A stretch of 64,000 nucleotides of DNA from Mesorhizobium ventifaucium. GTDB lineage: Bacteria; Pseudomonadota; Alphaproteobacteria; Rhizobiales; Rhizobiaceae. Location: the NCBI RefSeq assembly GCF_935822925.1, contig NZ_CAKXZS010000011.1:1-64000 (forward strand), in the 5' to 3' direction. The notes beneath the pieces are model-generated. The model searched no databases. It had not been told where the DNA came from and saw nothing but the letters and a program-made list of their open reading frames with translations. Within the stretch, counting starts at the first letter, position 1. The number at the start of each line of letters is the position of its first letter. Made by a program: the position numbers and the translations under genes. Shown in pieces: positions 37,000-47,925 of this stretch.

Positions 37000-37608
37000 A
37001 TGCTCGATATCGAAGTCATAGATCGGCCGAGCGCGGCCGCCGCCGCGTTGGAGCCCGTTCGGAGTCAACTCCTCTCAGAGCTGCGGGAGCCGGCCTCGGC
37101 CGCTACCCTCGCCACACGCCTCGGCCTCAAGCGGCAGAAGATCAATTACCACCTGCATGCTCTGGAGGAGCACGGGCTCGTCCAAGTTGCAGACACGCGC
37201 AAGTGGGGTGGCCTGACGGAGCGGCTCATGGTGGCGAGCGCCACAAGCTATGTCGTCTCGACGAGCGCGCTGGGTCCGGTCGGCGCCGATCCGGACCGCA
37301 CCGCCGACCGCCTGTCGGCAAGCTACCTCATCGCGCTCGGCGCTCGGCTGGTGCGGGAGATCGGAACTCTCCAGCGCGCCGCCACCGATGCCGGCAAGCG
37401 CCTGGCGACCTTGGCGATCGACACCGAAATTCGCTTCCGCTCCGCCGCCGACCGCGCCTCGTTCACGCGTGAACTGACTGAGGCCATCACCACGCTGGCG
37501 GCACGCTATCACGACGAAACCGCGCCGCAGGGACGGTCGCATCGCCTTGTCGTGACGGCGCATCCTTCACCAGCCAATCCGCAAGCAAAGGACGTTCAAT
37601 GCCAGTAA
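37000..37608 (+). CDS. ArsR-like winged-helix regulator
   Basis: A 202-residue protein with an N-terminal winged helix (RSQLLSELREPASAATLATR, LGLKRQKINYHLHALEEHGL) and a C-terminal helical domain of about 100 residues. Such ArsR-like regulators are commonly paired with an SRPBCC/AHSA1 protein, as here: the next gene starts within its last codons (37599). The tandem palindrome upstream suggests that it represses this operon. Confidence 0.85.
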   Translation: MLDIEVIDRPSAAAAALEPVRSQLLSELREPASAATLATRLGLKRQKINYHLHALEEHGLVQVADTRKWGGLTERLMVASATSYVVSTSALGPVGADPDRTADRLSASYLIALGARLVREIGTLQRAATDAGKRLATLAIDTEIRFRSAADRASFTRELTEAITTLAARYHDETAPQGRSHRLVVTAHPSPANPQAKDVQCQ

Positions 37609-38396
37609 AAAAAGATGCGGCCGGCAATCGCTCGGTCGAGGCGCAAGTGGATGTCCCCGGTACACCGGAGGACGTCTGGAACGCGATCGCAACGGGACCT
37701 GGAATATCTCAATGGTTCGTGCCAAGCGAACTCGAAGGTCGTATCGGAGGAACCGCCGTTTCGCATTTCGCTGCCGACGGAAGCATGGATTCGGTCGCCA
37801 TCATTACAGCTTGGGAGCCGCCCAAGCGGTTCGTCGCAGAAGCACCGGGCGAGCCGGGAACGGTAGCGACGGAATGGACCGTCGAGGCAAAGTCCGGCGG
37901 GCTTTGCACCGTTCGCGTTGTCCATCGCTGGTTCGCGACTTCCGATGATTGGGATGATCAGTTCGAGGGCCACAGCTACGGGTGGATCTCCTTCTTCCGC
38001 TTGCTCCGCCTCTACCTCACGCATTTTTCCGGGCAGCACGGCTCGGCTTTTCAGCTCTTGGTGCCGTCTTCCGAACCTTTAGCTGATGCGTGGCGAAAAC
38101 TGGTTGTACCCTTGGGCCTGGCGAATGCGACTGAACAACGGCGCGTGGTTTCGGACGCGCAGGCATTCGAGGGCGTTGTCGAACGAACAGGGCCGCAAGA
38201 CCATCCCGAGGTGGTGGTCCGGCTGGACCAGCCAGCGCTGGGCTACGCGCATCTCTTCGCCTTGCCGATGGGCGGGATGACATACCTATCCGTGCGGTTT
38301 TTCCTTTTTGGGGACGATGCAGCGAGCATTGCAAAACGGGAGGAGCCAAAGTGGCGAACCTGGCTTGAAAAGCATTTCCCAACTCCCGGGGAGTAG
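37599..38396 (+). CDS. SRPBCC (AHSA1-like) domain protein
   Basis: A 265-residue protein whose first 150 residues form an AHSA1-type START fold (VEAQVDVPGTPEDVWNAIAT, GPGISQWFVPSELEG, ITAWEPPKRFVAE). The C-terminal third repeats the theme less clearly. The fold binds hydrophobic ligands, and the pair ArsR plus AHSA1 is widespread, but the ligand is rarely known. It overlaps the regulator by 10 bp and is therefore coupled to it. Confidence 0.83.
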   Translation: MPVKKDAAGNRSVEAQVDVPGTPEDVWNAIATGPGISQWFVPSELEGRIGGTAVSHFAADGSMDSVAIITAWEPPKRFVAEAPGEPGTVATEWTVEAKSGGLCTVRVVHRWFATSDDWDDQFEGHSYGWISFFRLLRLYLTHFSGQHGSAFQLLVPSSEPLADAWRKLVVPLGLANATEQRRVVSDAQAFEGVVERTGPQDHPEVVVRLDQPALGYAHLFALPMGGMTYLSVRFFLFGDDAASIAKREEPKWRTWLEKHFPTPGE

Positions 38397-38459
38397 CGCT
38401 CCAGCGGAAACGCAATTTGTCAATTTCATCCACGCTGGGCGCCGACTAAGCTTTCCGAG

Positions 38460-39434
38460 CTATGATTGCCGTCTTCGTGCGGGCGGGCCGCTGTGGTGCT
38501 TCTGCGCAGTCTGCTCCACGCCTGCAAGCAGATCGAAGAGCCATGCCACACCCGCATCCATCATCGCGACCTTGGGAGCGACGGCGTTGAGCCGGAAGCC
38601 GGGCAACGGCAACGGGGCATCGAGGCTCAGGACGCCGAAACGCGCCGCATGCATGGCAACGAACCGCCGCGGCAGGGCCGAGATGAGGTCGGTCTCGGCG
38701 ATCACCGCCAGCGCGAATATGAAGTTCGGAACCGTCAACGCAATCCGTCGAGCCCGGCCTTGCTTGGCCAGTTCTTCATCCACGAAGCCATAAGGATCGC
38801 CACTGTGCGAGACGACCAGATGCTGCATGTCGCAGTATCGCTCCAGGATCGGATCACGCGCGAACGGATGTCCAAGGCGCATGGCAATTACAAAGTCTTC
38901 TTCGTAGATGCAGCGCCTTTCGAAGCGAGGCGGGATGTCATCGGACGGAATGATCGCGATGTCGATGGCGTGCGTCTCGAGATCGACAATCGCGCTTTGC
39001 CAGACGCGGGCCGGAGAGGGCAAGATCTGACGCACCCCGAGGTCGATGCGTGGCGCAATCCGGCTTAGTTCGGCGAGGAGGGGGCGCAGGATCACGGCTG
39101 AGACACCGTCCGGGGCGCCGATTGCGAACCGGCGCACGGCCGTGGCGGGGTCGAAGGGTGCGGCAGTCGCCATGACGCTGCGCACGCGCGCCAGAACCTC
39201 GGCGATCGGCGCGGCCAGTTCCGTTGCACGCGCCGTCGGCACCACGCCCTTGGGCGTTCTGAGGAACAGCGGATCGTTGAGGAGCCGGCGCAACCGGCCG
39301 AGCCCGTGACTGACGGCCGATGGCGTCAGATTAAGCCGGTCCGCCGCCCGGCCCACGTGGCCCTCTCCGAGCACGGCCTCGAAGAGGACGAGGAGATTGA
39401 GATCGGTGCGCGAAAGATCAATGTCGTTCAGCAT
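38460..39434 (-). CDS. LysR-family transcriptional regulator
   Basis: A 324-residue NodD/SyrM-like LysR protein: helix-turn-helix in DLNLLVLFEAVLGEGHVGRA and ADRLNLTPSAVSHGLGRLRR, effector domain from about residue 95. It is divergent from the monooxygenase-like gene at 39539 with about 100 bp between, so that gene is its likely target. Its stop lies 63 bp from the end of the convergent SRPBCC gene. Confidence 0.87.
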   Translation of the reverse strand: MLNDIDLSRTDLNLLVLFEAVLGEGHVGRAADRLNLTPSAVSHGLGRLRRLLNDPLFLRTPKGVVPTARATELAAPIAEVLARVRSVMATAAPFDPATAVRRFAIGAPDGVSAVILRPLLAELSRIAPRIDLGVRQILPSPARVWQSAIVDLETHAIDIAIIPSDDIPPRFERRCIYEEDFVIAMRLGHPFARDPILERYCDMQHLVVSHSGDPYGFVDEELAKQGRARRIALTVPNFIFALAVIAETDLISALPRRFVAMHAARFGVLSLDAPLPLPGFRLNAVAPKVAMMDAGVAWLFDLLAGVEQTAQKHHSGPPARRRQS

Positions 39435-39538
39435 ATTCCTGAAATCATATCATTGGCTTCATCAACATCAACATGCAATTTTACCGGCTGAACGGTGTAT
39501 CGCTCTCGCACGAACGGAGCCTTGGGCGGGAAACAGCC

Positions 39539-39808
39539 ATGTCGGTGATGATGATTTCCGAGGTCGGCGGACAGTCGCCGCAAGGGTATGACGGCATGCT
39601 CGCCCTCGTGGGTGATGCTTTGAGGCAGGCGCCGGGCTTCATCATGCACGTGTCGCACCCGGTGGCGGCCGGCTGGCGGATCGTCGAGGTGTGGAATTCC
39701 CGGGAAGACGCGACGCGCTTCTTCGCTGCTCATATCGCGCCGGATCTGCCGGATGGCATCCGGCCGAAGCTGTCCTTCCAGCCGCTGCACAGTCTGTTGA
39801 AGGCCTGA
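39539..39808 (+). CDS. Antibiotic-biosynthesis-monooxygenase-like small protein
   Basis: An 89-residue ferredoxin-fold-like protein (YDGMLALVGDALRQAPGF, IMHVSHPVAAGWRIVEVWNS, REDATRFFAAHIAPDLP) resembling ABM-domain proteins. ATG 39539 leaves room for a LysR-controlled promoter; the in-frame ATG 39473 lies only 38 bp from the divergent gene. Neither has a strong ribosome binding site. Function unknown; possibly a quinol or small-molecule monooxygenase. Confidence 0.6.
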   Translation: MSVMMISEVGGQSPQGYDGMLALVGDALRQAPGFIMHVSHPVAAGWRIVEVWNSREDATRFFAAHIAPDLPDGIRPKLSFQPLHSLLKA

Positions 39809-39902
39809 CGGAAAGGCCGGCCGGTTGAAGGATGTGAGATCGCCTCGGCTCGACGGGCGGGCTGCGCCTGCGAATCGGTTACAAACATAGGAGAAATTTC
39901 TC

Positions 39903-40445
39903 ATGCCAGTTTCACGACGTTCAGCACTCGCTGCAGCGGGCGCCGGTCTCGCGTCGCTTGGGATCACGAAAGCTGCAAGCGACCCGGCCCTTGCCCGTCA
40001 GGTCTCCATCGCCGACGACGAGGTTGCCACGCTCGCCAGGCAGGCCGCCGAAGCCAACGCGGCGCTGATGCGCGGCGACATCGCCCGATACCGTGCGTTG
40101 ATCACGCTCACCGATGACTTCACGCTGATGTCGCCTTTCGGCGGAACGCCGACGCGCGGCGTGGACATGACGAGCGAACGCTGGGAGGCCATGGGGCGGT
40201 TCTTCAGGAACGGCACGCTGGAGCAAGAGCTCGTCCAAGCCTATGCCGCGGCCGACATGGTGGTTCTCGTGGTCATCGAGCGCGGCCGCGGCGAAGTCGG
40301 CGGTCTGCCGGCCCAGGACTGGCCGCTGCGCGTCACTTTGGTCTATCGCCGCGAAGGATCCGAATGGCGGCTCGCGCACCGTCACGCAGACCCGCTCGTC
40401 CGGGGTGTCAGCCTGGAGCAGGCGGCCGCACTGGCCCGCCGCTGA
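39903..40445 (+). CDS. Exported SnoaL/DUF4440-like protein
   Basis: A 180-residue NTF2-like protein with a Tat-type signal (SRRSALAAAGAGLASLG, then ALA). The core has AEANAALMRGDIARYRALI, DDFTLMSPFGGTPTRG and WRLAHRHADPLVRG, typical of SnoaL/DUF4440 domains. AGGAGA precedes ATG 39903. Its last 38 bp overlap the end of secDF on the other strand. Likely co-transcribed with 39539. Ligand unknown. Confidence 0.78.
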   Translation: MPVSRRSALAAAGAGLASLGITKAASDPALARQVSIADDEVATLARQAAEANAALMRGDIARYRALITLTDDFTLMSPFGGTPTRGVDMTSERWEAMGRFFRNGTLEQELVQAYAAADMVVLVVIERGRGEVGGLPAQDWPLRVTLVYRREGSEWRLAHRHADPLVRGVSLEQAAALARR

Positions 40446-42993
40446 CGCTTGTGCCGAGCGGCTCTTTCGCCACTGTGGCTTCCTCTTGGCTGAGGGCGCC
40501 CGGCCGGAGCTTGAACAGGATCAGCAGCGGCCCGGCGACGAAGATCGAGGAATAGGTCCCGGCGAGGATGCCGAAGATCATTGCCATCGTGAAGGACTGG
40601 ATCACCTCGCCGCCCCAGATCGAAAGCGCCGCCAGCGCAAACAGCGTGGTCACGCCGGTCAGGACCGTTCGCGCCAGTGTCTGGTTCATCGACAGGTCGA
40701 GCAACTCGGCAATCGACATCCTTTTATAGCGGCGCAGATTCTCGCGGACCCGGTCATAGACGACAACCGTATCGTTGATGGAATAGCCGACAATGGTCAG
40801 GATCGCGGCAATCGAGGTCAGATTGAACTCTATGCCGGCGACGACGTAGAAGCCGACCATCAGGATCACGTCGTGGAATGTCGAAATGATGGCGCCGAGC
40901 CCGAACTGCCACTCGAACCTGATCCAGATGTAGACGAGCATCGCCAGCAGCGAGGCGAGCACGCCCATTGTGCCGTTGAACGCGAGTTCGGAAGACACTG
41001 TCGGACCGACAACCTCGATACGGCGGAACTCGTAGTCGGTTTCGAGCGCGCTTCTTACCTTCTCAACGGCGGACTGTTCGGCAACGTCCCCGCCCCCCTG
41101 GGTGCCGATGCGGATCAGCACATCCCTGGTCGAGCCGAACTCCTGCACCTGCACCTCACCCAGTTCGAGACCCGTCAGCCGCTCACGGATGGTGCCGATG
41201 TCGGCCTGCTGGCCCTTCGCCTGCACCTCGATGCTCGAGCCGCCGCGGAAGTCGATGCCGTAGTTCATGCCGACAGTGAAGAACAGCACGGCCGAAGCGA
41301 TCGACAACAGCACGGACAGCGTGAAGGCGTATTTTCGGAATGCCATGAACGGCACGCGCGTGTCGTCGGGCACCAGCCGCATGACACCGCTGGGCATGGT
41401 TTTCGGCCGCTGCCGGCGGAGCCAGAACGCGACCAGCCAGCGCGTCAGCGTGAACGCCGTGAATACGGTGGTGACGATGCCGATCGCGAGGGTGACGGCA
41501 AACCCCTTGATTGGCCCCGAGCCGAGGAAGAACAGGATGACGGCGGCAATCAGCGTCGTCACATTGGCGTCGACGACAGTCGCCAGCGCCTGTCTGAACC
41601 CGGAATCCATCGACTGCACGATCGAGCGCCCTTGGCGGTTCTCTTCGCGGACGCGCTCGAAGATGATGACGTTGGAATCGACCGCCATGCCCATCGTCAG
41701 CACGATGCCGGCGATACCAGGCAGCGTCAGCGTCGCCCCGAGCACGGACAGGATGGCGATGATCAGTGCGACGTTGGCCAGCAGCGCGATATTCGCGATC
41801 AACCCCAGCCGCCCATAGGCGAACAGCATGAAGCCGACGACGAGGATCCCGGCGATGATCGCCGCGAACTGGCCCGCCTCGATCGAATCGCTGCCCAGGC
41901 TCGGACCGACGGTGCGCTCCTCGACGATGGTGAGGTCGGCAGGCAGTGCGCCGGCGCGCAGCAGGACCGCAAGGTCGTTCGCGCTCTCAACCGTGAAACT
42001 TCCGGATATCTGCCCGGTGCCGCCCAGGATCGGTTCGCGGATCTGAGGCGCGGAGATCACCTCGTTGTCGAGGATGATCGCAAACAAGCGCCCGACATTG
42101 GCCTGAGTAGCCTGACCGAAGCGGGTGGCGCCGCGGCTGTCGAAGCGAAACGAGACCACCGGCTCGTTGGTGCGCTGGTCGAATGTTGCCTGCGCATCGA
42201 CAAGGTTTTCGCCGGAAACGATGATCCGGTTCTCGATCAGATGCGGAACCCGCGGCTCGTCCGTCGAATACAACACCGTCGAGCCCGCCGGCGGGCGGCC
42301 GGAGATCGCCTCCTCGACCGGAATCGACTGGTCGACCATCTGGAAGGTCAGCTTCGCGGTCTGTCCGAGGATATCCTTCAGCCGCTGCGGATCCTGCAGG
42401 CCCGGCACCTGGACCATGATGCGGTCCGATCCCTGGCGCTGGATGATCGGCTCGGTCGTGCCGAGTTCGTTGACTCGCCGGCTGACCACCTCGATCGATT
42501 GAGTCAGCGCCGCGGCGATCCGGTAGTCGATCCCGGCTTCGGTCAGCGTAAAGCGCAGCAGGCCCGGTTCCGGCTCGGCCATCTCCATCTCGGTTACCGA
42601 GCCGCTCATGAACATGCCGGTCGAGATCGGCTGCGTCAATCTTTCGAGCGCGCTCTTCGCAGCTTCGATCTGGCCTTGGTCGCGAATGCGGACCTGGATG
42701 GACTTGGCGGTGCCGGCAAGCCCGGTATAGCCGATCTGGGCATCGCGCAGTGATGTGCGGACCTCGTCTCGTGCCGATTCGAGGCGTTCGTTGGCAAGGT
42801 CCTGCCGATCGATCTGGAGCAGGATGTGCGAGCCGCCCTGCAGGTCGAGCCCCAGCGTCAGCTGCTGCTTTGGCAGCCAATTCGGCAGCGAGGCCAGAGT
42901 GGAGGCGGGAACCAAATTGGGAGCTGCGTAGAGGATGCCGGCCAGGACCGTCAGCCAGATGAGAATGGTCTTCCAGCGCGAAAAATGCAGCAT
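40408..42993 (-). CDS. secDF: Fused protein-export translocase subunit SecDF
   Basis: An 861-residue inner-membrane protein that uses the proton gradient to assist SecYEG export. Residues 1-530 are the SecD half (LTLGLDLQGGSHILLQID, the P1 periplasmic domain, then MGMAVDSNVIIFERVREE in the membrane part); residues 560-835 are the SecF half (GIDFRGGSSIEV, GYSINDTVVVYDRVREN). Twelve membrane segments are expected. SecD and SecF are fused as in many rhizobia. A housekeeping gene amid accessory genes; the long frame opposite it (40243-42753) is a composition shadow. Confidence 0.95.
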   Translation of the reverse strand: MLHFSRWKTILIWLTVLAGILYAAPNLVPASTLASLPNWLPKQQLTLGLDLQGGSHILLQIDRQDLANERLESARDEVRTSLRDAQIGYTGLAGTAKSIQVRIRDQGQIEAAKSALERLTQPISTGMFMSGSVTEMEMAEPEPGLLRFTLTEAGIDYRIAAALTQSIEVVSRRVNELGTTEPIIQRQGSDRIMVQVPGLQDPQRLKDILGQTAKLTFQMVDQSIPVEEAISGRPPAGSTVLYSTDEPRVPHLIENRIIVSGENLVDAQATFDQRTNEPVVSFRFDSRGATRFGQATQANVGRLFAIILDNEVISAPQIREPILGGTGQISGSFTVESANDLAVLLRAGALPADLTIVEERTVGPSLGSDSIEAGQFAAIIAGILVVGFMLFAYGRLGLIANIALLANVALIIAILSVLGATLTLPGIAGIVLTMGMAVDSNVIIFERVREENRQGRSIVQSMDSGFRQALATVVDANVTTLIAAVILFFLGSGPIKGFAVTLAIGIVTTVFTAFTLTRWLVAFWLRRQRPKTMPSGVMRLVPDDTRVPFMAFRKYAFTLSVLLSIASAVLFFTVGMNYGIDFRGGSSIEVQAKGQQADIGTIRERLTGLELGEVQVQEFGSTRDVLIRIGTQGGGDVAEQSAVEKVRSALETDYEFRRIEVVGPTVSSELAFNGTMGVLASLLAMLVYIWIRFEWQFGLGAIISTFHDVILMVGFYVVAGIEFNLTSIAAILTIVGYSINDTVVVYDRVRENLRRYKRMSIAELLDLSMNQTLARTVLTGVTTLFALAALSIWGGEVIQSFTMAMIFGILAGTYSSIFVAGPLLILFKLRPGALSQEEATVAKEPLGTSVSGGPVRPPAPG

Positions 42994-43130
42994 GTTCTTG
43001 TCCGTTCAGCCCATATCGGGCGCAAACTGCCTCCGACAAGAGCTTTGGCGTTCCGATCGGCGAGCAACTCGTCGAACGGAACGCGATGTGAAAGTTTGGG
43101 GTTCGAGGGCCCGCGGTCGCGCGACCAGGT

Positions 43131-43580
43131 TCACGCCGTGAGAAGCGGAGGCGCGCGCGCATCAAAGGTGCGGATCGGCGACAGTTTTGGCTGGTTTTCA
43201 GAACCTACACCAAACGGTGCGGCTGACGCGGATTCGGGCGGCAGGCACCAATCCGGGATGATACAAAATGGCTTGCCATTTCCCGCAGTGACAGGCGTTC
43301 CCGTCTTGAAACGGGAAGTCTCAGCAGCAACACGGCGCGCAATGTCGCGTACGAGGAAAGTCGGGTGTGTGACTGGCTCGGCTGCGCCGAGCCGCATTTG
43401 CTCCCTGGCCAGGTCGTGCGCGACCTGGTCGGCTGTTGCCGCAGGAATGGTCCAGATCAGAAAGAGCAATGAAGCCAGCAGCCGCAGACCAGCACCCAGG
43501 TTGAGCAGGACGCCGGCCCCAGCCCGTCCTCGGCCGCCTCGTCTCATCCCATCGCTACGGCTTTCATACACTGCGACCAA
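43131..43580 (-). CDS. Hypothetical exported protein
   Basis: A possible 149-residue protein with an Arg-rich start and a hydrophobic stretch (LGAGLRLLASLLFLIWTIPA, cleavage near ATADQ). The rest is polar, with a pair of cysteines near PFCIIPDWCLPPE. No family is recognised. It is upstream of secDF on the same strand. The start is uncertain (ATG near 43547 also possible). Confidence 0.35.
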   Translation of the reverse strand: MVAVYESRSDGMRRGGRGRAGAGVLLNLGAGLRLLASLLFLIWTIPAATADQVAHDLAREQMRLGAAEPVTHPTFLVRDIARRVAAETSRFKTGTPVTAGNGKPFCIIPDWCLPPESASAAPFGVGSENQPKLSPIRTFDARAPPLLTA

Positions 43581-44015
43581 TACGCTTTCGCCTTCGTTGC
43601 CTCAGTAAGCGGCGAGCCGCATTCTTGGTCTAACTATAGCACTCGCGTTGCAAATTGAAGCGCAGCTTTCACGGGACCAGAAGGGTTGGCTCCAGAACCT
43701 GTTCTCAGCTATCCGAACTGGATATTCGTATACTCGATACCAGTATCCGCGAGGCTGCCTCCACAAGGAGCCTCATCTGCATGGCTTTGGCCACCTTCGT
43801 CCGGGACGTTTGCGCTGCAGGGCAAACGCTCCACAATCACGAAATATCAGACAAATCGGACTATTTACGAGCAGCCAATGAGTCTCTAGAGTTCGGATCG
43901 CGGCTGGGATGGCGCCGTTCTTTCGCTGCCAGCACCCTTGAGGAGGAGGGCGTCCAAGCCGCATTCGACAAAGTTCAGATCAGCGAAAATACTGAATCAA
44001 AATGGGAGGTTGAAC
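43581..44015. other. Upstream region of the CUT2 transporter operon
   Basis: 435 bp without a supported gene. It holds a palindrome CGTTTGC-N8-GCAAACG (43807-43828), a possible LacI-type operator 187 bp before the binding-protein gene, and the GGGAGG ribosome binding site at the end. Confidence 0.45.
43807..43828. promoter_or_regulatory. Possible LacI-family-type operator
   Basis: Perfect 7-bp arms CGTTTGC and GCAAACG separated by 8 bp. Sugar operons are often controlled through such sites, but the spacing is wider than in classical LacI operators and no LacI gene is nearby. Confidence 0.35.
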
Positions 44016-44978
44016 ATGAAATCTGCGATACGAAATGCGTCCGTCGCCGCAGCGGCCTTGGCTCTCGGTCTGTCCTTCACGGCGATTGCCCGTGCCCAGG
44101 ACAAACCGACGCTGGCCTTCGTCGTCAACGGCGCTTCCGATTTCTGGAAGGCGGCCGAAGCCGGCGTCAAGAAGGCCCAGGCCGAATTGCCCAACTACAA
44201 TCTCGAGCTCAAATATCCGGAACAGTCGTCGGTCGCCATCCAGCAGCGGCTGATGGACGATCTGGTGACGGCCGGCGTCAAGGCGATCATGGTTTCGGCC
44301 GTCGATCCCAAGACCTCGACCGACGGACTCAACAAGATCGCCTCGGAGACGGCGCTGTTCACAACCGACAGCGACGCGCCGCAGACCAAGCGTATCGCCT
44401 ATATCGGCTCGTCCAACATCGATGCCGGCAAGCAGGCGGCCGAGATCGCCAAGAAGGCGATGCCCGACGGCGGCAAATGCCTCGGCTTCGTCGGCCTGCT
44501 CGGCGCCGACAATGCCAAGGAGCGCATCGAAGGCATGAAGGAAGGCCTCGCCGGCACCAAGATCGAGCTGATCGACGTGCGTGGTGACGACATCGACCAG
44601 GCCCGCGCCAAGAAGAATGTCGAGGACGCGCTGGTCGCCAGCCCCGACGTCACCTGCATGGTCGGCTTCTATTCCTACAACACGCCGCGCATCTATGAAG
44701 CGCTGCGCGACGCCGGCAAGCTCGGCCAGATCACGGTCGTCGGCTTCGACGACGATCCGATCACGCTCGGCGGCGTCAAGGAAGGCACCGTTGCCGCCAC
44801 CGTCGTGCAGCAGCCCTTCGAATGGGCCTACCAGGGCATGAAGCTGATGGCCGCCTATCTCGAGGGCGACAAATCGGGCATTCCGGAGAACGGCCTGATC
44901 ATCATCCCGACCAAGATCATCGGCAAGGACGACGTCGACTCCTATGCCGCCAATCTGAAGGCGATGTCCGGCAATTAG
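44016..44978 (+). CDS. CUT2 sugar ABC transporter, substrate-binding protein
   Basis: A 320-residue periplasmic ribose/inositol-type binding protein. Signal peptide about 1-27 (ending AIARAQ), then LAFVVNGASDFWKAAEAGVK, VKAIMVSAVDPKTSTDGLNK, FTTDSDAPQTKRIAYIGSSN and VVGFDDDPITLGGVKEGT. GGGAGG precedes ATG 44016. The genes after it encode the matching ATPase and permease. Given the iol genes nearby a polyol or inositol-like substrate is plausible, but the sequence does not decide it. Confidence 0.9.
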   Translation: MKSAIRNASVAAAALALGLSFTAIARAQDKPTLAFVVNGASDFWKAAEAGVKKAQAELPNYNLELKYPEQSSVAIQQRLMDDLVTAGVKAIMVSAVDPKTSTDGLNKIASETALFTTDSDAPQTKRIAYIGSSNIDAGKQAAEIAKKAMPDGGKCLGFVGLLGADNAKERIEGMKEGLAGTKIELIDVRGDDIDQARAKKNVEDALVASPDVTCMVGFYSYNTPRIYEALRDAGKLGQITVVGFDDDPITLGGVKEGTVAATVVQQPFEWAYQGMKLMAAYLEGDKSGIPENGLIIIPTKIIGKDDVDSYAANLKAMSGN

Positions 44979-44994
44979 CACGAAAGCAGTTGTG

Positions 44995-45022
44995 CCGGCT
45001 CGAGGTTCGCTTCGGGCCGGCG
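44995..45022 (+). repeat. Stem-loop after the binding-protein gene
   Basis: GCCGGC (44995-45000) pairs with GCCGGC (45017-45022), and inner bases TCGAG/CTTCGG partly extend the stem. As with the hairpins after tauA and metQ it separates a binding-protein gene from its ATPase gene. Confidence 0.5.
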
Positions 45023-45097
45023 GCTCGCATTGACGAACCCTGCAAGGGTCGTCAGTCTGCAGATGTGGCTAGAACGGCCCACCGGCTGCTGTCAGGC

Positions 45098-46645
<1,548 letters not shown>

Positions 46646-46668
46646 TTTGCGGGCATTGGGAGAAGACG

Positions 46669-47664
46669 ATGAGCAAGAAAGATCTCGGCCTGCTGATCCT
46701 GATCCTTGTGGTGGGAGCGGTGGTGGCGATCATCAACCCGCGCTTCCTGCTGCCGATCAACCTCGCCAACACCTCGAACCTGATCGGGCTGTTCGGCATC
46801 CTGGCGATCGGCCAGGCCTTCGTCATCATCACCGGCGGCATCGAATTGTCGGTCGGCTCGGTGGTCGCGCTGCTCGGCGTCCTGTTCGTCGATTTCATCG
46901 CCACGCGCGGCATGGCATGGCCGGTCGCGCTGCCGCTGATCCTCGTGCTCGGCGGCATCATCGGGCTGGCACATGGCTGGCTGATCACGCGGCTCAAATT
47001 GCAGCCTTTCGTGGTGACGCTGTGCGGCCTGTTGATCTATCGCGGCGTGGCGCGGTTCTACACAGCCGACGGCACGGCGGGCTTCGCCTTCGGGCAGAAT
47101 TTCCCGGAGCTCGAGTTCCTGACCGCGGGGCGATCCTATGGCGTGCCGAACAGCTTTATCGCGCTGATCGTCATCGCCATCGTGATGTGGGTGGTGCTGC
47201 ACCGTTCGGTGTTCGGCCGCTACCTCTACGCGATCGGCAAGAATGAGGAGGCGGCGAAATATTCGGGCATCCGCACCGGCCGCGTCGTCATGGCCGCCTA
47301 TGTCATCTGCGGTGTGCTGACGGCGCTGTCGGCGATCTACTTCGCCATGTACACGCGCTCGATCTCGCCGGCCAGCCACGGCCAGTTCTACGAACTTTAC
47401 GCCATTGCCGCGGCAGTGCTCGGCGGCTTCTCGCTGCGCGGCGGCGAGGGCTCGCTGATCGGCGTCATCCTCGGAACGGTCCTGCTGCAGGAACTGCAGA
47501 ACCTCGTCAACCTGCTTGGCATCCCGTCCTCGCTGAATTTCGCGGTGATGGGCGGCGTGATCTTGATCGGCGTGCTGGTCGACCAGCAATGGGGCGTGTA
47601 CCGGGAGCGGCGGCTGATGCTGGAGGCCACCCGCAGGGGCACGGCTGGTGCGGCCGCGGAGTAG
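46669..47664 (+). CDS. CUT2 sugar ABC transporter, permease
   Basis: A 331-residue RbsC-type permease with about ten hydrophobic segments. Typical stretches are GQAFVIITGGIELSVGSVVAL and YAIGKNEEAAKYSGI, followed by the AAAVLGGFSLRGGEGSLIG motif near the C-terminus. It starts 23 bp after the ATPase gene. Last gene of the operon; a hairpin-rich repeat follows. Confidence 0.92.
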   Translation: MSKKDLGLLILILVVGAVVAIINPRFLLPINLANTSNLIGLFGILAIGQAFVIITGGIELSVGSVVALLGVLFVDFIATRGMAWPVALPLILVLGGIIGLAHGWLITRLKLQPFVVTLCGLLIYRGVARFYTADGTAGFAFGQNFPELEFLTAGRSYGVPNSFIALIVIAIVMWVVLHRSVFGRYLYAIGKNEEAAKYSGIRTGRVVMAAYVICGVLTALSAIYFAMYTRSISPASHGQFYELYAIAAAVLGGFSLRGGEGSLIGVILGTVLLQELQNLVNLLGIPSSLNFAVMGGVILIGVLVDQQWGVYRERRLMLEATRRGTAGAAAE

Positions 47665-47702
47665 TGCTTCACGAAGCTTGAGTCGGCGGGACAGCGCGGA
47701 CA

Positions 47703-47876
47703 GCGCCCCCCTCTGTCCTGCCCTCTTTGCCAAGACTTGTCATCTCCCCCACAAGGGGGGAGATTGGCAGCTCTGCCGACGGCGCCTTTTCTTCAGCGTT
47801 GGAGTTTGGCGAAAGCCGATGCGACATCCAATCTCCCCCCAAGTGGGGGAGATGTCCGGCAGGACAGAGGGGGCGC
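47703..47876. repeat. Rhizobial palindromic intergenic element
   Basis: 174-bp element with terminal inverted repeats (about 19 bp: GCGCCCCCCTCTGTCCTGCC at 47703-47722 against 47858-47876) and two inner hairpins of the ATCTCCCCC/GGGGGAGAT type. This is the build of RIME-like repeats. It lies between two convergent units and may end transcription from both sides. Confidence 0.7.
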
Positions 47877-47925
47877 GAAGGATCGCTACAGATGAGTTCT
47901 GCCCCGCTCCATTCTTTGATCGATG

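Noticed and set aside
40243-42753. 836-residue plus-strand open frame opposite secDF
   Set aside because: It runs exactly antisense to a clear SecDF gene and its translation is rich in Asp, Arg, His and Gln without motifs, the usual shadow of GC-rich codon bias.
47703-47876. CRISPR-like repeats in the GC-rich intergenic elements
   Set aside because: The repeated parts are inverted hairpins with no regular spacers; they fit rhizobial palindromic elements. No CRISPR array was seen anywhere in the window.
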